DNA from: Filobacillus milosensis
GTDB lineage: Bacteria; Bacillota; Bacilli; Bacillales; Alkalibacillaceae
DNA: 64,000 nt
Direction: 5' to 3'
NCBI RefSeq assembly: GCF_004402015.1
Contig: NZ_SOPW01000001.1
Coordinates: forward strand, 62,001 to 126,000
Below, in pieces: positions 8,358 through 18,056 of this stretch. Positions within the stretch are counted from its first letter, which is position 1. Every line of letters starts with the position of its first letter. The position numbers were made by a program, and so were the translations under genes. A model generated the notes under the pieces. That model did not search any database, was not told the origin of the DNA, and saw nothing but the letters and a program-made list of their open reading frames with translations.

Positions 8358-9077
8358 ATGTACACGATTTTTAAAATACTAACGGTGCTTTTTGAGAACC
8401 TTTACTTCTTTGCTTCATATGTAAAAGGCAATGCATTCCCACAACCTTTAAGTAAAGATGAAGAAGAAGAATATTTAAAAAGATGGGAAAATGGGGATAC
8501 AGAAGCCAGGAATAAATTAATTGAACATAACCTACGTCTAGTGGCCCATATTGCAAAAAAATATGAAAACAATAAAGAAGACCAGGAAGACCTCATTTCG
8601 ATAGGAACAATTGGGTTAATCAAAGGTGTAGAAAGCTTCTCGAGCAATCGCGGAACAAAATTGGCCACTTATGTCGCAAGGTGTATAGATAATGAGATTT
8701 TAATGTACTTAAGAACTTCTAAAAAGAGTAACAAAGATATGTCTCTGCATGATCCCATTGGGCAAGATAAAGAAGGAAACGAAATTAGCTTAATTGATAT
8801 CTTAAAATCAGATCAGCCTGACCTGGTAGAAAAGATACAAACATCAATGGAAATCGCAAAAGTATTTAAATACATTAATTTATTAGATGAAAGAGAAAAA
8901 GAAGTGATTGTTAAGCGTTATGGTTTAAATGCACAAGATGAGTTAACACAAAGAGAAATAGCTAAAGAACTAAAGATATCAAGAAGTTATGTATCAAGAA
9001 TTGAAAAAAGAGCTTTAATGAAGATGTTTCATGCATTTTATAGAGAGGAACAACATTCTCAAAATAATGATTCATAA
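8358..9077 (+). CDS. sigK: Pro-sigma-K, late mother-cell sigma factor
   Basis: RNA polymerase sigma factor for late mother-cell genes of sporulation. 239 residues: membrane-associated pro-sequence 1-20, then region 2 ([28 protein letters not shown]) and region 4 with a helix-turn-helix ([20 protein letters not shown]). The boundary [13 protein letters not shown] at residues 20/21 matches the site where SpoIVFB releases active sigma-K in B. subtilis; spoIVFB and spoIVFA are at 56667-58263. The gene is continuous, with no skin-type interruption. ATG 8358 is chosen because it gives exactly the 20-residue pro-sequence; the ribosome site is GGGG with eight-base spacing. Confidence 0.95.
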   Translation: MYTIFKILTVLFENLYFFASYVKGNAFPQPLSKDEEEEYLKRWENGDTEARNKLIEHNLRLVAHIAKKYENNKEDQEDLISIGTIGLIKGVESFSSNRGTKLATYVARCIDNEILMYLRTSKKSNKDMSLHDPIGQDKEGNEISLIDILKSDQPDLVEKIQTSMEIAKVFKYINLLDEREKEVIVKRYGLNAQDELTQREIAKELKISRSYVSRIEKRALMKMFHAFYREEQHSQNNDS

Positions 9078-9174
9078 AGAACCTATATAATTATTTATAT
9101 TTAGGCTAGTATCTATCCATTTTTGTTATATACGCATATATTGTATATATAACTAAAGAAATGGAGTGAATCTA

Positions 9175-9327
9175 ATGTATAAGTACCCACCCTATGCATA
9201 TGGACCCTATGACGCTCCTTACCCTAATTATTCTTACCAACCAAATTCATTTGCCTATAGCTTATTAATAGTTAGTCTTCTTCTTCTATTAATTTTTGGT
9301 GGATATTATCTCTACTACTATAAATAA
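9175..9327 (+). CDS. 50-residue Tyr/Pro-rich single-helix membrane peptide
   Basis: Not recognised as a named gene. ATG 9175 has a good ATGGAGTG ribosome site and the frame ends in a strong terminator. The 50-residue product has a Tyr/Pro-rich head (residues 1-25, eight Tyr and six Pro) and one hydrophobic helix at about 27-43 (SFAYSLLIVSLLLLLIFGG), and it ends YYLYYYK. This resembles the small sporulation membrane peptides of the YjcZ/SscA kind, and it lies 97 bases after sigK in the same direction. A role in spore assembly is therefore a reasonable guess, not a demonstrated one. Confidence 0.72.
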   Translation: MYKYPPYAYGPYDAPYPNYSYQPNSFAYSLLIVSLLLLLIFGGYYLYYYK

Positions 9328-9365
9328 AGCAACTTATACTTTAAAAGTATAAGTTGCTTTTTCTT
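9325..9365. terminator. Bidirectional terminator between the sigK region and mtnN
   Basis: Near-perfect inverted repeat AAGCAACTTATACTT / AAGTATAAGTTGCTT with T runs on both sides. It can end the plus-strand small gene and the minus-strand mtnN. Confidence 0.93.
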
Positions 9366-10061
9366 TTACATTGACTTAAGCATATTAACAATTAAGCCAG
9401 CGCTATTTTTGGCTGCCTGATTTAAATATTGTTCAAAAGATACATTCGATTCTTTTCCTGCTATATCAGATAAAGAACGAATTATTAGAAAAGGTGTTTG
9501 ATATTGATAACAAACTTGAGCTATAGCAGCAGCTTCCATTTCCAGTGCTTTTACTTCAGGAATTTGCTCAACAACAGTCATTACTCGTTGTTCATCTGAC
9601 ATGAAAGAATCTCCTGTACCTATCATTCCTTCGACTACTTGAATGGCCGAATCAACACTTTCAATTACCTTTGTGGCTTGGTCAGCCAAGCGTTCATTTG
9701 ATTCATATATTTTTGGCATTTGAGGAATTTGTCCATAATCATAACCAAATGCTGTAGCATCAGCATCATGGTGTAAAATCGCTCTACCAATTACAATATC
9801 GCCTACATTTAGCGATGGATCTGTTCCACCTGCAGAACCAGTATTAATCACATAATCCGGTTTAAACTGTTCATGAAGAATAGTCGTTGATAAAGCTGCA
9901 TTTACCTTACCAATCCCTGATTGCAGAACAACTACGTCTTTTTCAGCCATTTTTCCTTCATAGAACTTACAATTTGCTACAGTCTTTTCATTTGTTATGT
10001 CTACTTCGGACAGTAGCCATTCTAGCTCCTGTTCCATTGCTCCAATGATTCCTATTTTCAT
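9366..10061 (-). CDS. mtnN: 5'-methylthioadenosine/S-adenosylhomocysteine nucleosidase
   Basis: Hydrolyses methylthioadenosine and S-adenosylhomocysteine to adenine plus the thio-ribose product, recycling the by-products of SAM use in the cytosol. The 231 residues carry Glu12 in AMEQELEWL, the ribose-binding ALEMEAAAIAQ segment and the catalytic aspartate in IRSLSDIAGKES, all as in E. coli Pfs. The length is standard. It is the last gene before the convergent terminator and follows yrrS, as in B. subtilis. Confidence 0.96.
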   Translation of the reverse strand: MKIGIIGAMEQELEWLLSEVDITNEKTVANCKFYEGKMAEKDVVVLQSGIGKVNAALSTTILHEQFKPDYVINTGSAGGTDPSLNVGDIVIGRAILHHDADATAFGYDYGQIPQMPKIYESNERLADQATKVIESVDSAIQVVEGMIGTGDSFMSDEQRVMTVVEQIPEVKALEMEAAAIAQVCYQYQTPFLIIRSLSDIAGKESNVSFEQYLNQAAKNSAGLIVNMLKSM

Positions 10062-10090
10062 TTATAACCCTCACTTAAACTCATGTTGCC

Positions 10091-10774
10091 TTAATTTGAT
10101 TCTAGTTTTTGTTTACCTAAGTTTTCATGTAAAACTTCAGCTTTTTGTGGTTGCCAACCTTCGTTCTCAATCCATTGTAAATAGACTCGGTAATACTCAC
10201 CGCCAGAACGGTCCTCTACATATCCTGTTACACGGTCTGGAACGCCACCACTTTCTAACCACCAATAAATGAGTTGATCACGAGGTATATTTATAGCTTC
10301 AGCAATAGCTGACTCCATCTCTTGACGGTCTTGAGAACCATCATTGAAATTGATTGTATGAGGCTCATCTTGTTCAGTTGGGTAAGGTGCCCAATCTCCA
10401 CTAATGGTTTCTTTTACGTCCTCATCATTACTTTGTGTTTGTTCATCATTTTCATTATTGTTTTGCTCTTCGTCATTTTCTTCATTGTTGTTTTCATCTG
10501 TCTGATTAGTTGATTCGTCAGTTGTGTCATCTTCAGTATTTTCGTTTTCGGTATCTTCTTCAGAATCAGACTCTTCATATTGATCAGGAATATTATCTTC
10601 ATTAGTCTGTCCATCTTGTGTTTGCTCTTCACTATCATCCGAATCGAAAAATATCATCCCAATTAAAAATGCAAATAATAAAATAGCTAGAACGATTAGG
10701 ATATTAATGAGTTTTGTATTCTTTCTTCTCTTTTCATAACGATTGGATCTAGATCCTACTGAGTCATAAGACAT
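10091..10774 (-). CDS. yrrS: YrrS family membrane-anchored protein (DUF1510)
   Basis: Function unknown. 227 residues: a basic N-terminus, one membrane helix at about 22-43, a very acidic low-complexity stretch at about 44-125 made almost only of D, E, N, Q, T and S, then the conserved DUF1510 domain to the C-terminus (GDWAPYPTEQ onward). The topology suggests the acidic linker and domain are outside the cell. In B. subtilis yrrS lies next to pbpI, a penicillin-binding protein, suggesting a cell-wall link; pbpI is missing here. The low-complexity part is unusually long, perhaps a salt adaptation. Confidence 0.85.
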   Translation of the reverse strand: MSYDSVGSRSNRYEKRRKNTKLINILIVLAILLFAFLIGMIFFDSDDSEEQTQDGQTNEDNIPDQYEESDSEEDTENENTEDDTTDESTNQTDENNNEENDEEQNNNENDEQTQSNDEDVKETISGDWAPYPTEQDEPHTINFNDGSQDRQEMESAIAEAINIPRDQLIYWWLESGGVPDRVTGYVEDRSGGEYYRVYLQWIENEGWQPQKAEVLHENLGKQKLESN

Positions 10775-10815
10775 TTATCCTGCACCCCTTTGCTTATACG
10801 GTAGTATAATAGTAT

Positions 10816-10839
10816 GTCCTACACCACTTAGTGTAGGAC
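10816..10839 (-). terminator. Hairpin between greA and yrrS
   Basis: Perfect nine-base inverted repeat GTCCTACAC / GTGTAGGAC with a six-base loop, downstream of greA. No clear T run follows, so it may be a weak terminator or an mRNA-stability hairpin. Confidence 0.55.
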
Positions 10840-10855
10840 AAGATTTTGGAGTTAA

Positions 10856-11332
10856 TTAAAATACTTCAACAATTTTTACGTCGATTTCTCCACCTGGTGT
10901 TTGAACTGTTACTTGGTCTCCAATCTTCTTACCAAGTAAGCTTTGAGCCATTGGTGAATCATTTGAAATACGTCCTTCAAATGGGTCAGATTCAGCACTA
11001 CCTACAATTTGATATTCCTCTTCATCACCATCAGGCAATTCAATGAACTTAACCGATTTACCCAATTGAACTACATCTGAATTTTCATCATCATTTTCAA
11101 TGATTACAGCGTTACGAATCATATTTTCAACTTGAGCAACTCGCGCTTCAACGAATGCTTGTTCATCTTTTGCAGCATCATACTCAGAGTTTTCGGATAA
11201 ATCTCCAAAGCTTCGTGCAACTTTAATTCGTTCAACGACTTCAGGTCGTCTCACAGTTTTTAACTCATCTAATTCTTGCTCTAGTTTTGCTTTACCTTCT
11301 TCCGTCATATAAAAGCTTTTCTCTTCAGCCAT
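10856..11332 (-). CDS. greA: Transcription elongation factor GreA
   Basis: Rescues backtracked RNA polymerase by stimulating cleavage of the 3' end of the transcript. The 158 residues show the N-terminal coiled coil (about 8-75), with the functional acidic tip in [15 protein letters not shown], and the C-terminal FKBP-like domain with [22 protein letters not shown] 11332 has an AAAGGAG ribosome site. It is followed by a hairpin and preceded by udk, as in B. subtilis. Confidence 0.97.
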   Translation of the reverse strand: MAEEKSFYMTEEGKAKLEQELDELKTVRRPEVVERIKVARSFGDLSENSEYDAAKDEQAFVEARVAQVENMIRNAVIIENDDENSDVVQLGKSVKFIELPDGDEEEYQIVGSAESDPFEGRISNDSPMAQSLLGKKIGDQVTVQTPGGEIDVKIVEVF

Positions 11333-11391
11333 AGTTCCTACACTCCTTTGAATATTTACGAGAATTAGTTCATTTTGAGTAATATTTATGA

Positions 11392-12021
11392 TTAATTCTT
11401 ATTTATAATGCTTTCAATCTTTGTTGTCAATAAATCAATAGCGACATGATTTTGTCCACCTTCAGGTATGATAACATCTGCATAACGCTTCGCTGGTTCA
11501 ACAAACTGCAAATGCATTGGACGAACAACGTTAATGTATTGATTAATAACCGACTCTATGGAACGACCTCGTTCATTAATATCTCTCATTAGTCGTCTAA
11601 TAATACGAATATCAGCATCTGTGTCCACGAATACTTTAATGTCCATCATATTTCTTAATCTTTCGTCTTCTAGGACCAAAATTCCTTCTAAAATTATAAC
11701 TTCTTTTGGATCGACTGTAATAGTTTCATCTGAACGAGTGTGCATTTCATAATTATATACAGGCTTATCAATTGATTCCCAATTCTTAAGTTGGTTTAAA
11801 TGTTCTACTAAAAGCTCATTATCAAATGCCAATGGATGATCATAGTTTGTATTTAATCGTTCTTCAAATGGCATATGAGATTGATCTTTATAATAAAAAT
11901 CTTGTTCCATCATAAGAACAGATGTATTTTTAAAATGTTCACATATAGAACGTGTTACCGTTGTTTTTCCTGATCCTGTTCCACCTGCTACCCCTATAAT
12001 AATTGGTTGATTCTTAATCAC
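11392..12021 (-). CDS. udk: Uridine kinase
   Basis: Phosphorylates uridine and cytidine to UMP and CMP in pyrimidine salvage. The 209 residues contain the P-loop GGTGSGKT at 13-20, [18 protein letters not shown] and the DINERGRS segment typical of Udk. I take GTG 12021, which is eight bases after AGAGGTGA and gives an N-terminus like that of B. subtilis. An upstream in-frame GTG at 12033 overlaps the trmR stop and has no room for a ribosome site. It lies directly downstream of trmR, so the two are coupled. Confidence 0.95.
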   Translation of the reverse strand: MIKNQPIIIGVAGGTGSGKTTVTRSICEHFKNTSVLMMEQDFYYKDQSHMPFEERLNTNYDHPLAFDNELLVEHLNQLKNWESIDKPVYNYEMHTRSDETITVDPKEVIILEGILVLEDERLRNMMDIKVFVDTDADIRIIRRLMRDINERGRSIESVINQYINVVRPMHLQFVEPAKRYADVIIPEGGQNHVAIDLLTTKIESIINKN

Positions 12022-12029
12022 GCTTTCTG

Positions 12030-12665
12030 TCACCTCTTTAATGCTAATGCTACACCATCACCTGTTTCAAGGATTGTTGTATCATATTCTTGATGTTGAA
12101 TTAACCATTTGTTAAACCGGTTTATTTTTTCACCTAATTTAACTAAACGATCTTTATCTTGGACTTCTTTAGAAACATAACCTTTAAATAAAACATTGTC
12201 AATAACCATTAATCCACCAGTTACTAAACAAGGATGAATTTGCTCAAAATAACGTTGATACTGCCCTTTAGCTGCATCAATAAACACAAAATCGTATGAT
12301 TCATCTAACTCTTCAAGGTAATCTGAAGCATCTGCTAAAACGAGTTTGATTCGCTGGCTTAATCCTGCTTCATCAACATTCTTTATTGCTTCATTATACC
12401 GATTCTCATCTTTCTCAATGGATGTTATGTGAAGGTTTGGAAGTGTTAATGCCATTTGAATCGCAGAGTACCCTATTGCCGTCCCAACCTCTAAAATCTG
12501 TTTGGGTTGATGTAAACGAATCAATTGCTTCAATAGTTCAATCCCGTCTTTTTCCATGATGGGAATATGGTGTTCTTGTGCATATTTCTCCATCATATCA
12601 ATAACAGGCAGGGATTTGTTACCCATATATAGTTCCTGAATATATAGCTTATTGTGATTAGTCAC
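12030..12665 (-). CDS. trmR: tRNA 5-hydroxyuridine methyltransferase TrmR (YrrM)
   Basis: SAM-dependent O-methyltransferase. B. subtilis YrrM/TrmR methylates 5-hydroxyuridine at the wobble position (U34) of tRNA to 5-methoxyuridine. The 211 residues show the SAM loop [10 protein letters not shown] at 59-68 and the metal-binding [12 protein letters not shown] and VIDNVLFKG segments. The start is GTG 12665 with a GGAGCG ribosome site. In B. subtilis yrrN and yrrO (trhP1/trhP2), which make the hydroxyuridine substrate, lie between trmR and udk; they are absent here. Confidence 0.9.
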   Translation of the reverse strand: MTNHNKLYIQELYMGNKSLPVIDMMEKYAQEHHIPIMEKDGIELLKQLIRLHQPKQILEVGTAIGYSAIQMALTLPNLHITSIEKDENRYNEAIKNVDEAGLSQRIKLVLADASDYLEELDESYDFVFIDAAKGQYQRYFEQIHPCLVTGGLMVIDNVLFKGYVSKEVQDKDRLVKLGEKINRFNKWLIQHQEYDTTILETGDGVALALKR

Positions 12666-12727
12666 TTTAATTCGCGCTCCATCTGTTAAATTTTACTTAA
12701 GTATAAACAACTTCATCATTTTATCAT

Positions 12728-12767
12728 AAAAAAACAGGAGAATGCGAGAGATTTACGCATTCCCTGT
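12728..12767 (-). terminator. Terminator of mltG
   Basis: On the minus strand, ACAGGGAATGCG pairs with CGCATTCTCCTGT (one mismatch region) and seven T follow. It separates mltG from the trmR-udk unit. Confidence 0.88.
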
Positions 12768-12809
12768 CTTTTCTTTTTAAGCTTAGAAAACCTTTTTTAT
12801 AATCTTTGC

Positions 12810-13925
12810 TTAGTCCTGTGGTGGTCGGTGTTCTCTAATGTTAGCTTCATGCTCAGCATTTGTTTCAGCATAATAAACTTCTCCATCGTAACCTGCTACA
12901 AAGTAATAATATTCATGATCTTCTGGATAGAGAGCTGCTTTCATGGCATTTTCACGGAAGTTAGCTATAGGACCGATTGGTAAACCACGATTTATATAAG
13001 TATTATAAGGTGATTCTACTTCTAAATCTTTATATAATACTCGGTCTTTGTGCTCACCTAGTGCATACAATACTGTTGGGTCTGTTTGTAAAGGCATACC
13101 AGCTTCAATTCGATTATAGAATACCCCCGCTATCATATAACGATCTTCTTCACTAACTGCTTCTTCTTCAATTAATGAAGCCATTGTAATTGCCTCATGA
13201 ACACTTAATTCTTGATTAACCATATCTTGTCTGTAAGTTAAAATGCGATCAGCTGTTTCCTGTAACATCATTTCAACAACGTGCTCAATTGTTGGATTCT
13301 TCTCATAAAAAGGATAGGTTGCAGGATAGAGATACCCTTCTAATGGATAACGAATATCTTCCGCTAATATGTTTTCTGATAATAGGTTGGGATATAGAGA
13401 GATTAATGAGCTAATATATTCATCATCATTCATTTTCTCTATAAATTCTTTTTCATCAATTGATGTTTCTTTACCGTAAATTTCAGCGATTTGTTCAATG
13501 GTTGTACCTTCAGGGATTGTTACATTAAATATTGGATCAACAAGAATTTTACCTGTCTTAAGTGATTCAATAATTTCATCAAGTGTCATACTCTTTGATA
13601 ATTTATATTCACCTGCTTGAAACCCTGTCTCGTTTTTAAATTTTATATAATATTTAAAGATTCGTGCATCATTTATAATATTTTTCTCTTCTAACAGTTG
13701 TCCAATTGAACTGACTCCTGAACCTAATGGAATTTCAACCTCAATAATTTCATTATCATTTGGATCAGCCGGACTTAAACCCTCACTAATATATGTATAA
13801 GCCTGGTAGCTTGCTACACCAATGGTGATTATAATAAGAGTTAAGATTGTAACTATAATTTTACGAGCTGTGCTAGCCTCTTTGATGCGTTGTTTTTTTA
13901 AGTTAAATTGGTCATTGGAAGACAT
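12810..13925 (-). CDS. mltG: Endolytic peptidoglycan transglycosylase MltG (YrrL)
   Basis: Membrane-anchored YceG-family enzyme that cuts growing glycan strands and is thought to act as a terminase for peptidoglycan synthesis. The 371 residues have a cytoplasmic N-terminus, one membrane helix at about 23-45, a LysM-like part (IPEGTTIEQIAEIYG near 137-151) and the catalytic domain. Glu253 in ASLIEEEA aligns with the catalytic Glu218 of E. coli MltG; GVFYNRIEAGMPLQTDPT follows. Its place between trmR and yrzB matches B. subtilis yrrL. Confidence 0.93.
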   Translation of the reverse strand: MSSNDQFNLKKQRIKEASTARKIIVTILTLIIITIGVASYQAYTYISEGLSPADPNDNEIIEVEIPLGSGVSSIGQLLEEKNIINDARIFKYYIKFKNETGFQAGEYKLSKSMTLDEIIESLKTGKILVDPIFNVTIPEGTTIEQIAEIYGKETSIDEKEFIEKMNDDEYISSLISLYPNLLSENILAEDIRYPLEGYLYPATYPFYEKNPTIEHVVEMMLQETADRILTYRQDMVNQELSVHEAITMASLIEEEAVSEEDRYMIAGVFYNRIEAGMPLQTDPTVLYALGEHKDRVLYKDLEVESPYNTYINRGLPIGPIANFRENAMKAALYPEDHEYYYFVAGYDGEVYYAETNAEHEANIREHRPPQD

Positions 13926-13989
13926 TCCAATTTTCCCCCTTCCACCCGTAATATTATAAATTATTTTATAATATTTTTCTATCTTTTTT

Positions 13990-14033
13990 CTATATAAAAA
14001 AGATAGAGAATAACCAAAATGGTCATTCTCTAT
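13990..14033 (-). terminator. Terminator of yrzB
   Basis: ATAGAGAATGACC and GGTTATTCTCTAT pair on the minus strand and are followed by CTTTTTT. It lies between yrzB and mltG, so mltG has its own transcription start or depends on read-through. Confidence 0.88.
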
Positions 14034-14040
14034 TCAAAAA

Positions 14041-14319
14041 TTACTCTTCATCATCTTCTGTAAATGTGGCAAGCATTTCCTCAATCATTTCCCATTCTTG
14101 CTCGGTATCAATTTGATAAAGGGTAATATCATCATCATTCGTTTCGCTTTCTTCATATCTAAAAGCAAAAACTTCTTGCTCTTCTTCCTCTGCTTGATCG
14201 GCCGGAACAGCAACTAAATAAGATTTTTCTGTTTCATCAACATCAAATGTGAAAAGAATATCAAATAAATGTTCTTCACCATTCTCATCTGGAATAATAA
14301 TGCGTTCTCTTTCATCCAT
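14041..14319 (-). CDS. yrzB: DUF1292 family protein YrzB
   Basis: Small soluble acidic protein of 92 residues from the DUF1292 family, function unknown. It contains the family pattern of alternating strands (IIIPDENGEEHLFDILFTFD, then YLVAVPA and FAFRY) and ends with a Glu/Asp-rich tail. It is the last gene of the yrzL-yrrK-yrzB group that follows alaS, a set conserved in Firmicutes. Confidence 0.88.
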   Translation of the reverse strand: MDERERIIIPDENGEEHLFDILFTFDVDETEKSYLVAVPADQAEEEEQEVFAFRYEESETNDDDITLYQIDTEQEWEMIEEMLATFTEDDEE

Positions 14320-14338
14320 AATTCATTACCTCCTAATA

Positions 14339-14755
14339 TTATTGGTTGGAGTCTAAATAACTTTGTAAAATCATGACGGCAGCCATTTTATCAATGACTT
14401 TTTTTCTTTTTTTCCGACTCATATCAGCTTCAAGGAGAACACGTTCAGCTGCCATTGTTGTTAATCTTTCATCCCAAAGAACTACTGGAAGTTCAAGATA
14501 GCCTTTTAAATAATCGGCAAATTCTTCAGAAGCTATGGCACGGTCTCCGATTGTACCATTCATATTCTTAGGATGACCTACAACAATTTTAGTAACTTCG
14601 TTATCTTTAATAATTTCTTTTAGCCTGGGAAGAGCGGTGTCATACTGTGACTCATCCCACTTAATTGTTTCTATACCCTGAGCAGTAAAATTTAATGCAT
14701 CTGATATGGCGACTCCAATCGTTTTCTCACCTACATCTAAACCTAATGTTTTCAT
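14339..14755 (-). CDS. yrrK: YqgF/RuvX family nuclease (YrrK)
   Basis: RNase H-fold protein of 138 residues, annotated in the family as a putative Holliday junction resolvase and shown in other bacteria to mature the 16S rRNA 5' end; which role applies here is open. [16 protein letters not shown] at the N-terminus carries the first catalytic Asp, followed by [12 protein letters not shown] and LWDERLTT. Three bases separate it from the upstream ireB-like gene, and it belongs to the same operon. Confidence 0.92.
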   Translation of the reverse strand: MKTLGLDVGEKTIGVAISDALNFTAQGIETIKWDESQYDTALPRLKEIIKDNEVTKIVVGHPKNMNGTIGDRAIASEEFADYLKGYLELPVVLWDERLTTMAAERVLLEADMSRKKRKKVIDKMAAVMILQSYLDSNQ

Positions 14756-14757
14756 TT

Positions 14758-15024
14758 CTATGCCTCTTTATTCGATTTCAAATAATATTTAACAACCTCT
14801 TCGATGATCTCGTCTCTTTCTACTTTTCGAATTAAATGTCTTGCATCTTTATGACGAGGGATGTAAGCAGGATCACCAGATAATAAATAACCAACGATTT
14901 GGTTGATTGGATTATAGCCCTTTTCTTCCAAAGAGCCATAGACAGAATGTAATATTTCGTTTACTTTTTGCTCTTGTGAATCATCATTAAATTGAAATTT
15001 CATGGTGTGATCATTCGACATCAT
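14758..15024 (-). CDS. yrzL: IreB family regulatory phosphoprotein (YrzL, DUF965)
   Basis: 88-residue helical protein of the IreB/UPF0297 family. In Enterococcus faecalis IreB is phosphorylated by the Ser/Thr kinase IreK and tunes cephalosporin resistance; the role in Bacillus is unclear. Conserved features: [34 protein letters not shown] and the C-terminal [11 protein letters not shown] 15024 has GAGGGGG at seven bases. It is the first gene after alaS. Confidence 0.9.
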   Translation of the reverse strand: MMSNDHTMKFQFNDDSQEQKVNEILHSVYGSLEEKGYNPINQIVGYLLSGDPAYIPRHKDARHLIRKVERDEIIEEVVKYYLKSNKEA

Positions 15025-15068
15025 CTCAAAACCCCCTCGTTTAACTTCTAATTTTATTATAAACGTAA

Positions 15069-17714
15069 TTAAGAAGAAGTTAAAACAGTTTGAACATAAT
15101 CTTTTGCAGCTTCTAATGCTTGATCGATATTCTCCGGTTGTTTTCCTCCAGCTTGAGCCATGTCAGGGCGGCCACCACCGCCACCACCACAACGTGTTGC
15201 TGCTTCTTTTATTAATTGTCCTGCGTGTAGTCCTTGGTCGATTAAATCTTTTGTCACTCCAGAAGCTAATTGTACTTTACCATCTTTCTCCATTGCAAGT
15301 AAAATAACGATAGAGCCAAGTTTATTTTTCAAATCATCAACCATACCTCTTAGCGCATTCATGTCACTTACATTAACTTTAGCAGCTAATAAAGGAATCC
15401 CATCAATTTGTTCAACTTGATCTGTAATGTTTGCTGATTCGAAATTAGCAATTTTAGCTGTTAAGGATTCTTTCTCTTTTTCTAGCTCCTTCATGTCATT
15501 GAATAAAGATTCAATTCGACTAGGGATTTGTTCTGTTTTAGTTTTAAGCAAATTAGCTGCTTCTTCTAATAACTTTTCACGTTGTTCATAAAATTGATAT
15601 GCTCCTTGACCAGTTCGTGCTTCAATTCTTCGTGTGCCTGCACCAATGCCTGCTTCAGTTACAATTTTAAATAACCCAATTTCGGCAGTGTTATTAACAT
15701 GGCAACCACCACATAATTCAATACTATAATCACCAATAGATACAACGCGTACTACATCACTATATTTCGCATCGAACAAAGCCATTGCTCCCATTTGTTT
15801 GGCTTCATCTAAAGAGCGATGTGCAATATCTACTTCTGTTGAATTCCAGATTTTTTGATTTACAATCTCTTCAATCTGCTTTAACTCTTCTTGATTAACC
15901 GCACTAAAATGAGAAAAGTCAAAACGAAGGCGGTCTGGAGCAACCAATGAGCCGGCTTGATTAACATGTTCACCTAATACATCTTTTAGAGCCTGATGTA
16001 ATAAGTGAGTTGCAGTATGGTTTTTGATAACTTGCTTTCTAAATTGACGATATACAGATGCTTTTACAGGTTGTTGAACATAAATAGATCCATCTTCCAC
16101 TTCTATTTGATGTAAGTTCTGCCCATTAGGTGCTTTTTGAACATCAATAACTTGAGCACGACCAGTTTCTGTTTCAATTAACCCTTTATCAGCTATCTGT
16201 CCGCCACTTTCTGCATAAAAAGGTGTTTCTTTAAGAATTAAGTAACCTGTATCTCCAACATTCAGTTCTTCAACCATTTGTTGATCAAACACTAAAACTT
16301 CAATGTTTGATTCTACATTCAATTGATCATAACCGACAAATTCACTCTCATGATGAATGTTTTGTAGCACTTCGCTTTGAACTTGCATAGAATCTACTTT
16401 TTGTCTAGCTTCACGTGCGCGATCACGCTGCTTTTTCATTTCTGCTTCAAAGCCTGCTTCATCGATAGTAAACCCTTCTGCTTGAATATATTCTTCTGTT
16501 AACTCTTTAGGGAATCCATAAGTATCATATAAAGTAAAGACTTCGTGTCCTGGAAAGGTCTGACTGCCTTTGTCCTTTTCTTGTTTCATTACTTTTTCTA
16601 AGATTGCTAAACCTTCTTGTAGAGTCTCATGGAAACGTTCTTCTTCGGTTTTAATAACATTTTTAATAAAGTCTTTTTTATCATCTACTTCAATGTAAAA
16701 GTCATTCATAATCTCAGCGACTTGATCGACTAGTCGGTACATAAATGGTTCATTAATGTTTAATTCTTTTGCGAACCGAACCGCACGTCTTAGTAATCGT
16801 CGCAGGACATAACCACGTCCTTCATTTGATGGTAATGCGCCATCACCAATCGCAAACGCTACAGTTCTTACGTGGTCAGCCACAACTTTAAACGCAGTGT
16901 CTTTCTCTTTAGAAGATCCATATTTTTCGCCAGAAACCTCTTCAGTTTGTTTAATGATTGGCATGAATAAATCTGTCTCAAAGTTAGTTGGCGTATCTTG
17001 AATAACAGAAAGAATCCGTTCCAGTCCCATTCCTGTATCAATGTTTTTCTTCGGTAATGGTGTGTAAGTATCATCAGGATTATGGTTAAATTGTGAAAAT
17101 ACTAAGTTCCAAATCTCTAAGTATCTTTCGTTTTCTCCTCCTGGGTACAGTTCAGGGTCTTTTGGATCGTTACCGTATTTCTCTCCTCTGTCATAAAAAA
17201 TTTCTGTATTTGGTCCACTCGGGCCTTCACCGATATCCCAGAAATTCTCTTCAATTCTAATAATTCTTTCGACAGGCATACCTACTTGGTCCCTCCAAAT
17301 AGCAAAAGCTTCTTCATCTTCTGGATGGACTGTAACAGATAATTTTTCCGGATCAAAGCCTACCCAGTCTTTACTTGTCAGGAACTCCCAAGCCCATTTA
17401 ATCGCTTCTTCTTTAAAATAATCTCCAATTGAGAAATTACCTAACATTTCAAAGAATGTATGGTGACGAGCTGTAAAACCTACATTCTCAATATCATTTG
17501 TACGAATAGATTTTTGAGCATTCGCTATTCTTGGATTATCAGGTATCACTCTTCCATCAAAATATTTCTTTAAAGTTGCAACGCCACTATTAATCCATAG
17601 TAGTGTTGGGTCGTCTTGTGGTACAAGGGAACGACTCGGTTCAACTGAATGCCCTTTTTCTTTAAAAAAGTCTAAAAACATTTGTCTAACTTCTGCAGAA
17701 TTTAAAGGTTTCAT
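15069..17714 (-). CDS. alaS: Alanyl-tRNA synthetase
   Basis: Charges tRNA-Ala. The 881 residues cover the class II catalytic domain ([31 protein letters not shown]), the tRNA-binding helical part, the editing domain with HTATHLLH and the zinc-ligand CGGCH, a coiled coil and the C-Ala domain ending [17 protein letters not shown]. Full length for the family. Expression is controlled by the alanine T-box leader immediately upstream. It heads the alaS-yrzL-yrrK-yrzB cluster. Confidence 0.98.
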   Translation of the reverse strand: MKPLNSAEVRQMFLDFFKEKGHSVEPSRSLVPQDDPTLLWINSGVATLKKYFDGRVIPDNPRIANAQKSIRTNDIENVGFTARHHTFFEMLGNFSIGDYFKEEAIKWAWEFLTSKDWVGFDPEKLSVTVHPEDEEAFAIWRDQVGMPVERIIRIEENFWDIGEGPSGPNTEIFYDRGEKYGNDPKDPELYPGGENERYLEIWNLVFSQFNHNPDDTYTPLPKKNIDTGMGLERILSVIQDTPTNFETDLFMPIIKQTEEVSGEKYGSSKEKDTAFKVVADHVRTVAFAIGDGALPSNEGRGYVLRRLLRRAVRFAKELNINEPFMYRLVDQVAEIMNDFYIEVDDKKDFIKNVIKTEEERFHETLQEGLAILEKVMKQEKDKGSQTFPGHEVFTLYDTYGFPKELTEEYIQAEGFTIDEAGFEAEMKKQRDRAREARQKVDSMQVQSEVLQNIHHESEFVGYDQLNVESNIEVLVFDQQMVEELNVGDTGYLILKETPFYAESGGQIADKGLIETETGRAQVIDVQKAPNGQNLHQIEVEDGSIYVQQPVKASVYRQFRKQVIKNHTATHLLHQALKDVLGEHVNQAGSLVAPDRLRFDFSHFSAVNQEELKQIEEIVNQKIWNSTEVDIAHRSLDEAKQMGAMALFDAKYSDVVRVVSIGDYSIELCGGCHVNNTAEIGLFKIVTEAGIGAGTRRIEARTGQGAYQFYEQREKLLEEAANLLKTKTEQIPSRIESLFNDMKELEKEKESLTAKIANFESANITDQVEQIDGIPLLAAKVNVSDMNALRGMVDDLKNKLGSIVILLAMEKDGKVQLASGVTKDLIDQGLHAGQLIKEAATRCGGGGGGRPDMAQAGGKQPENIDQALEAAKDYVQTVLTSS

Positions 17715-17760
17715 TATTTATCCTCCTCATTTTTAAGCAATTCATTTCATTCATAAAGTC

Positions 17761-18007
17761 AAAAAACAAAAATCGCCCCTACAATAGTTTGTAGGGACGA
17801 TGGATTCGCGGTACCACCCTAATTATAAGTACTTAAACTTATCTCTCGGTTATACACCATAACGCAGTGTTGACGGTGGCCTTTTACCACACTCCGGAAT
17901 AGCTTCAATGACCCTTCACTTAGTATTTCTCTCAGCTAATGAAATACCTCTCTAAGAAGTGGACTGTCATTTACTCAGTTCCATCAATGTTTTCAGATAT
18001 TTTATCT
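17761..18007 (-). promoter_or_regulatory. T-box riboswitch of alaS, GCU (Ala) specifier
   Basis: The leader contains the T-box AGGGTGGTACCGCG (plus-strand 17807-17820). It is followed by a terminator hairpin, TCGTCCCTACAA / TTGTAGGGGCGA with a T run at 17761-17800. Upstream lies Stem I with an AGAGAGG element and a specifier loop whose GAA is followed by GCT (plus-strand 17901-17903), an alanine codon, and then A. Uncharged tRNA-Ala should stabilise the antiterminator and switch on alaS. Confidence 0.95.
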
Positions 18008-18013
18008 GCAGTT

Positions 18014-18042
18014 ATTATAGATAACTACTTGTAATCTGTCAA
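18014..18042 (-). promoter_or_regulatory. Sigma-A promoter of alaS
   Basis: Perfect TTGACA (18037-18042) and perfect TATAAT (18014-18019) on the minus strand with a 17-base spacer. Transcription would start near 18007 at the beginning of the T-box leader. Confidence 0.93.
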
Positions 18043-18056
18043 ATAATTATGTAAAC

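Noticed and set aside
8358-9077. sigK interrupted by a skin-like element
   Set aside because: The reading frame is continuous and all conserved regions are present.
9100-9175. Sigma-K or sigma-E promoter for the 50-residue gene
   Set aside because: CATATATT around 9135 is close to the -10 consensus, but I found no matching -35, and the region is a simple AT-rich repeat.
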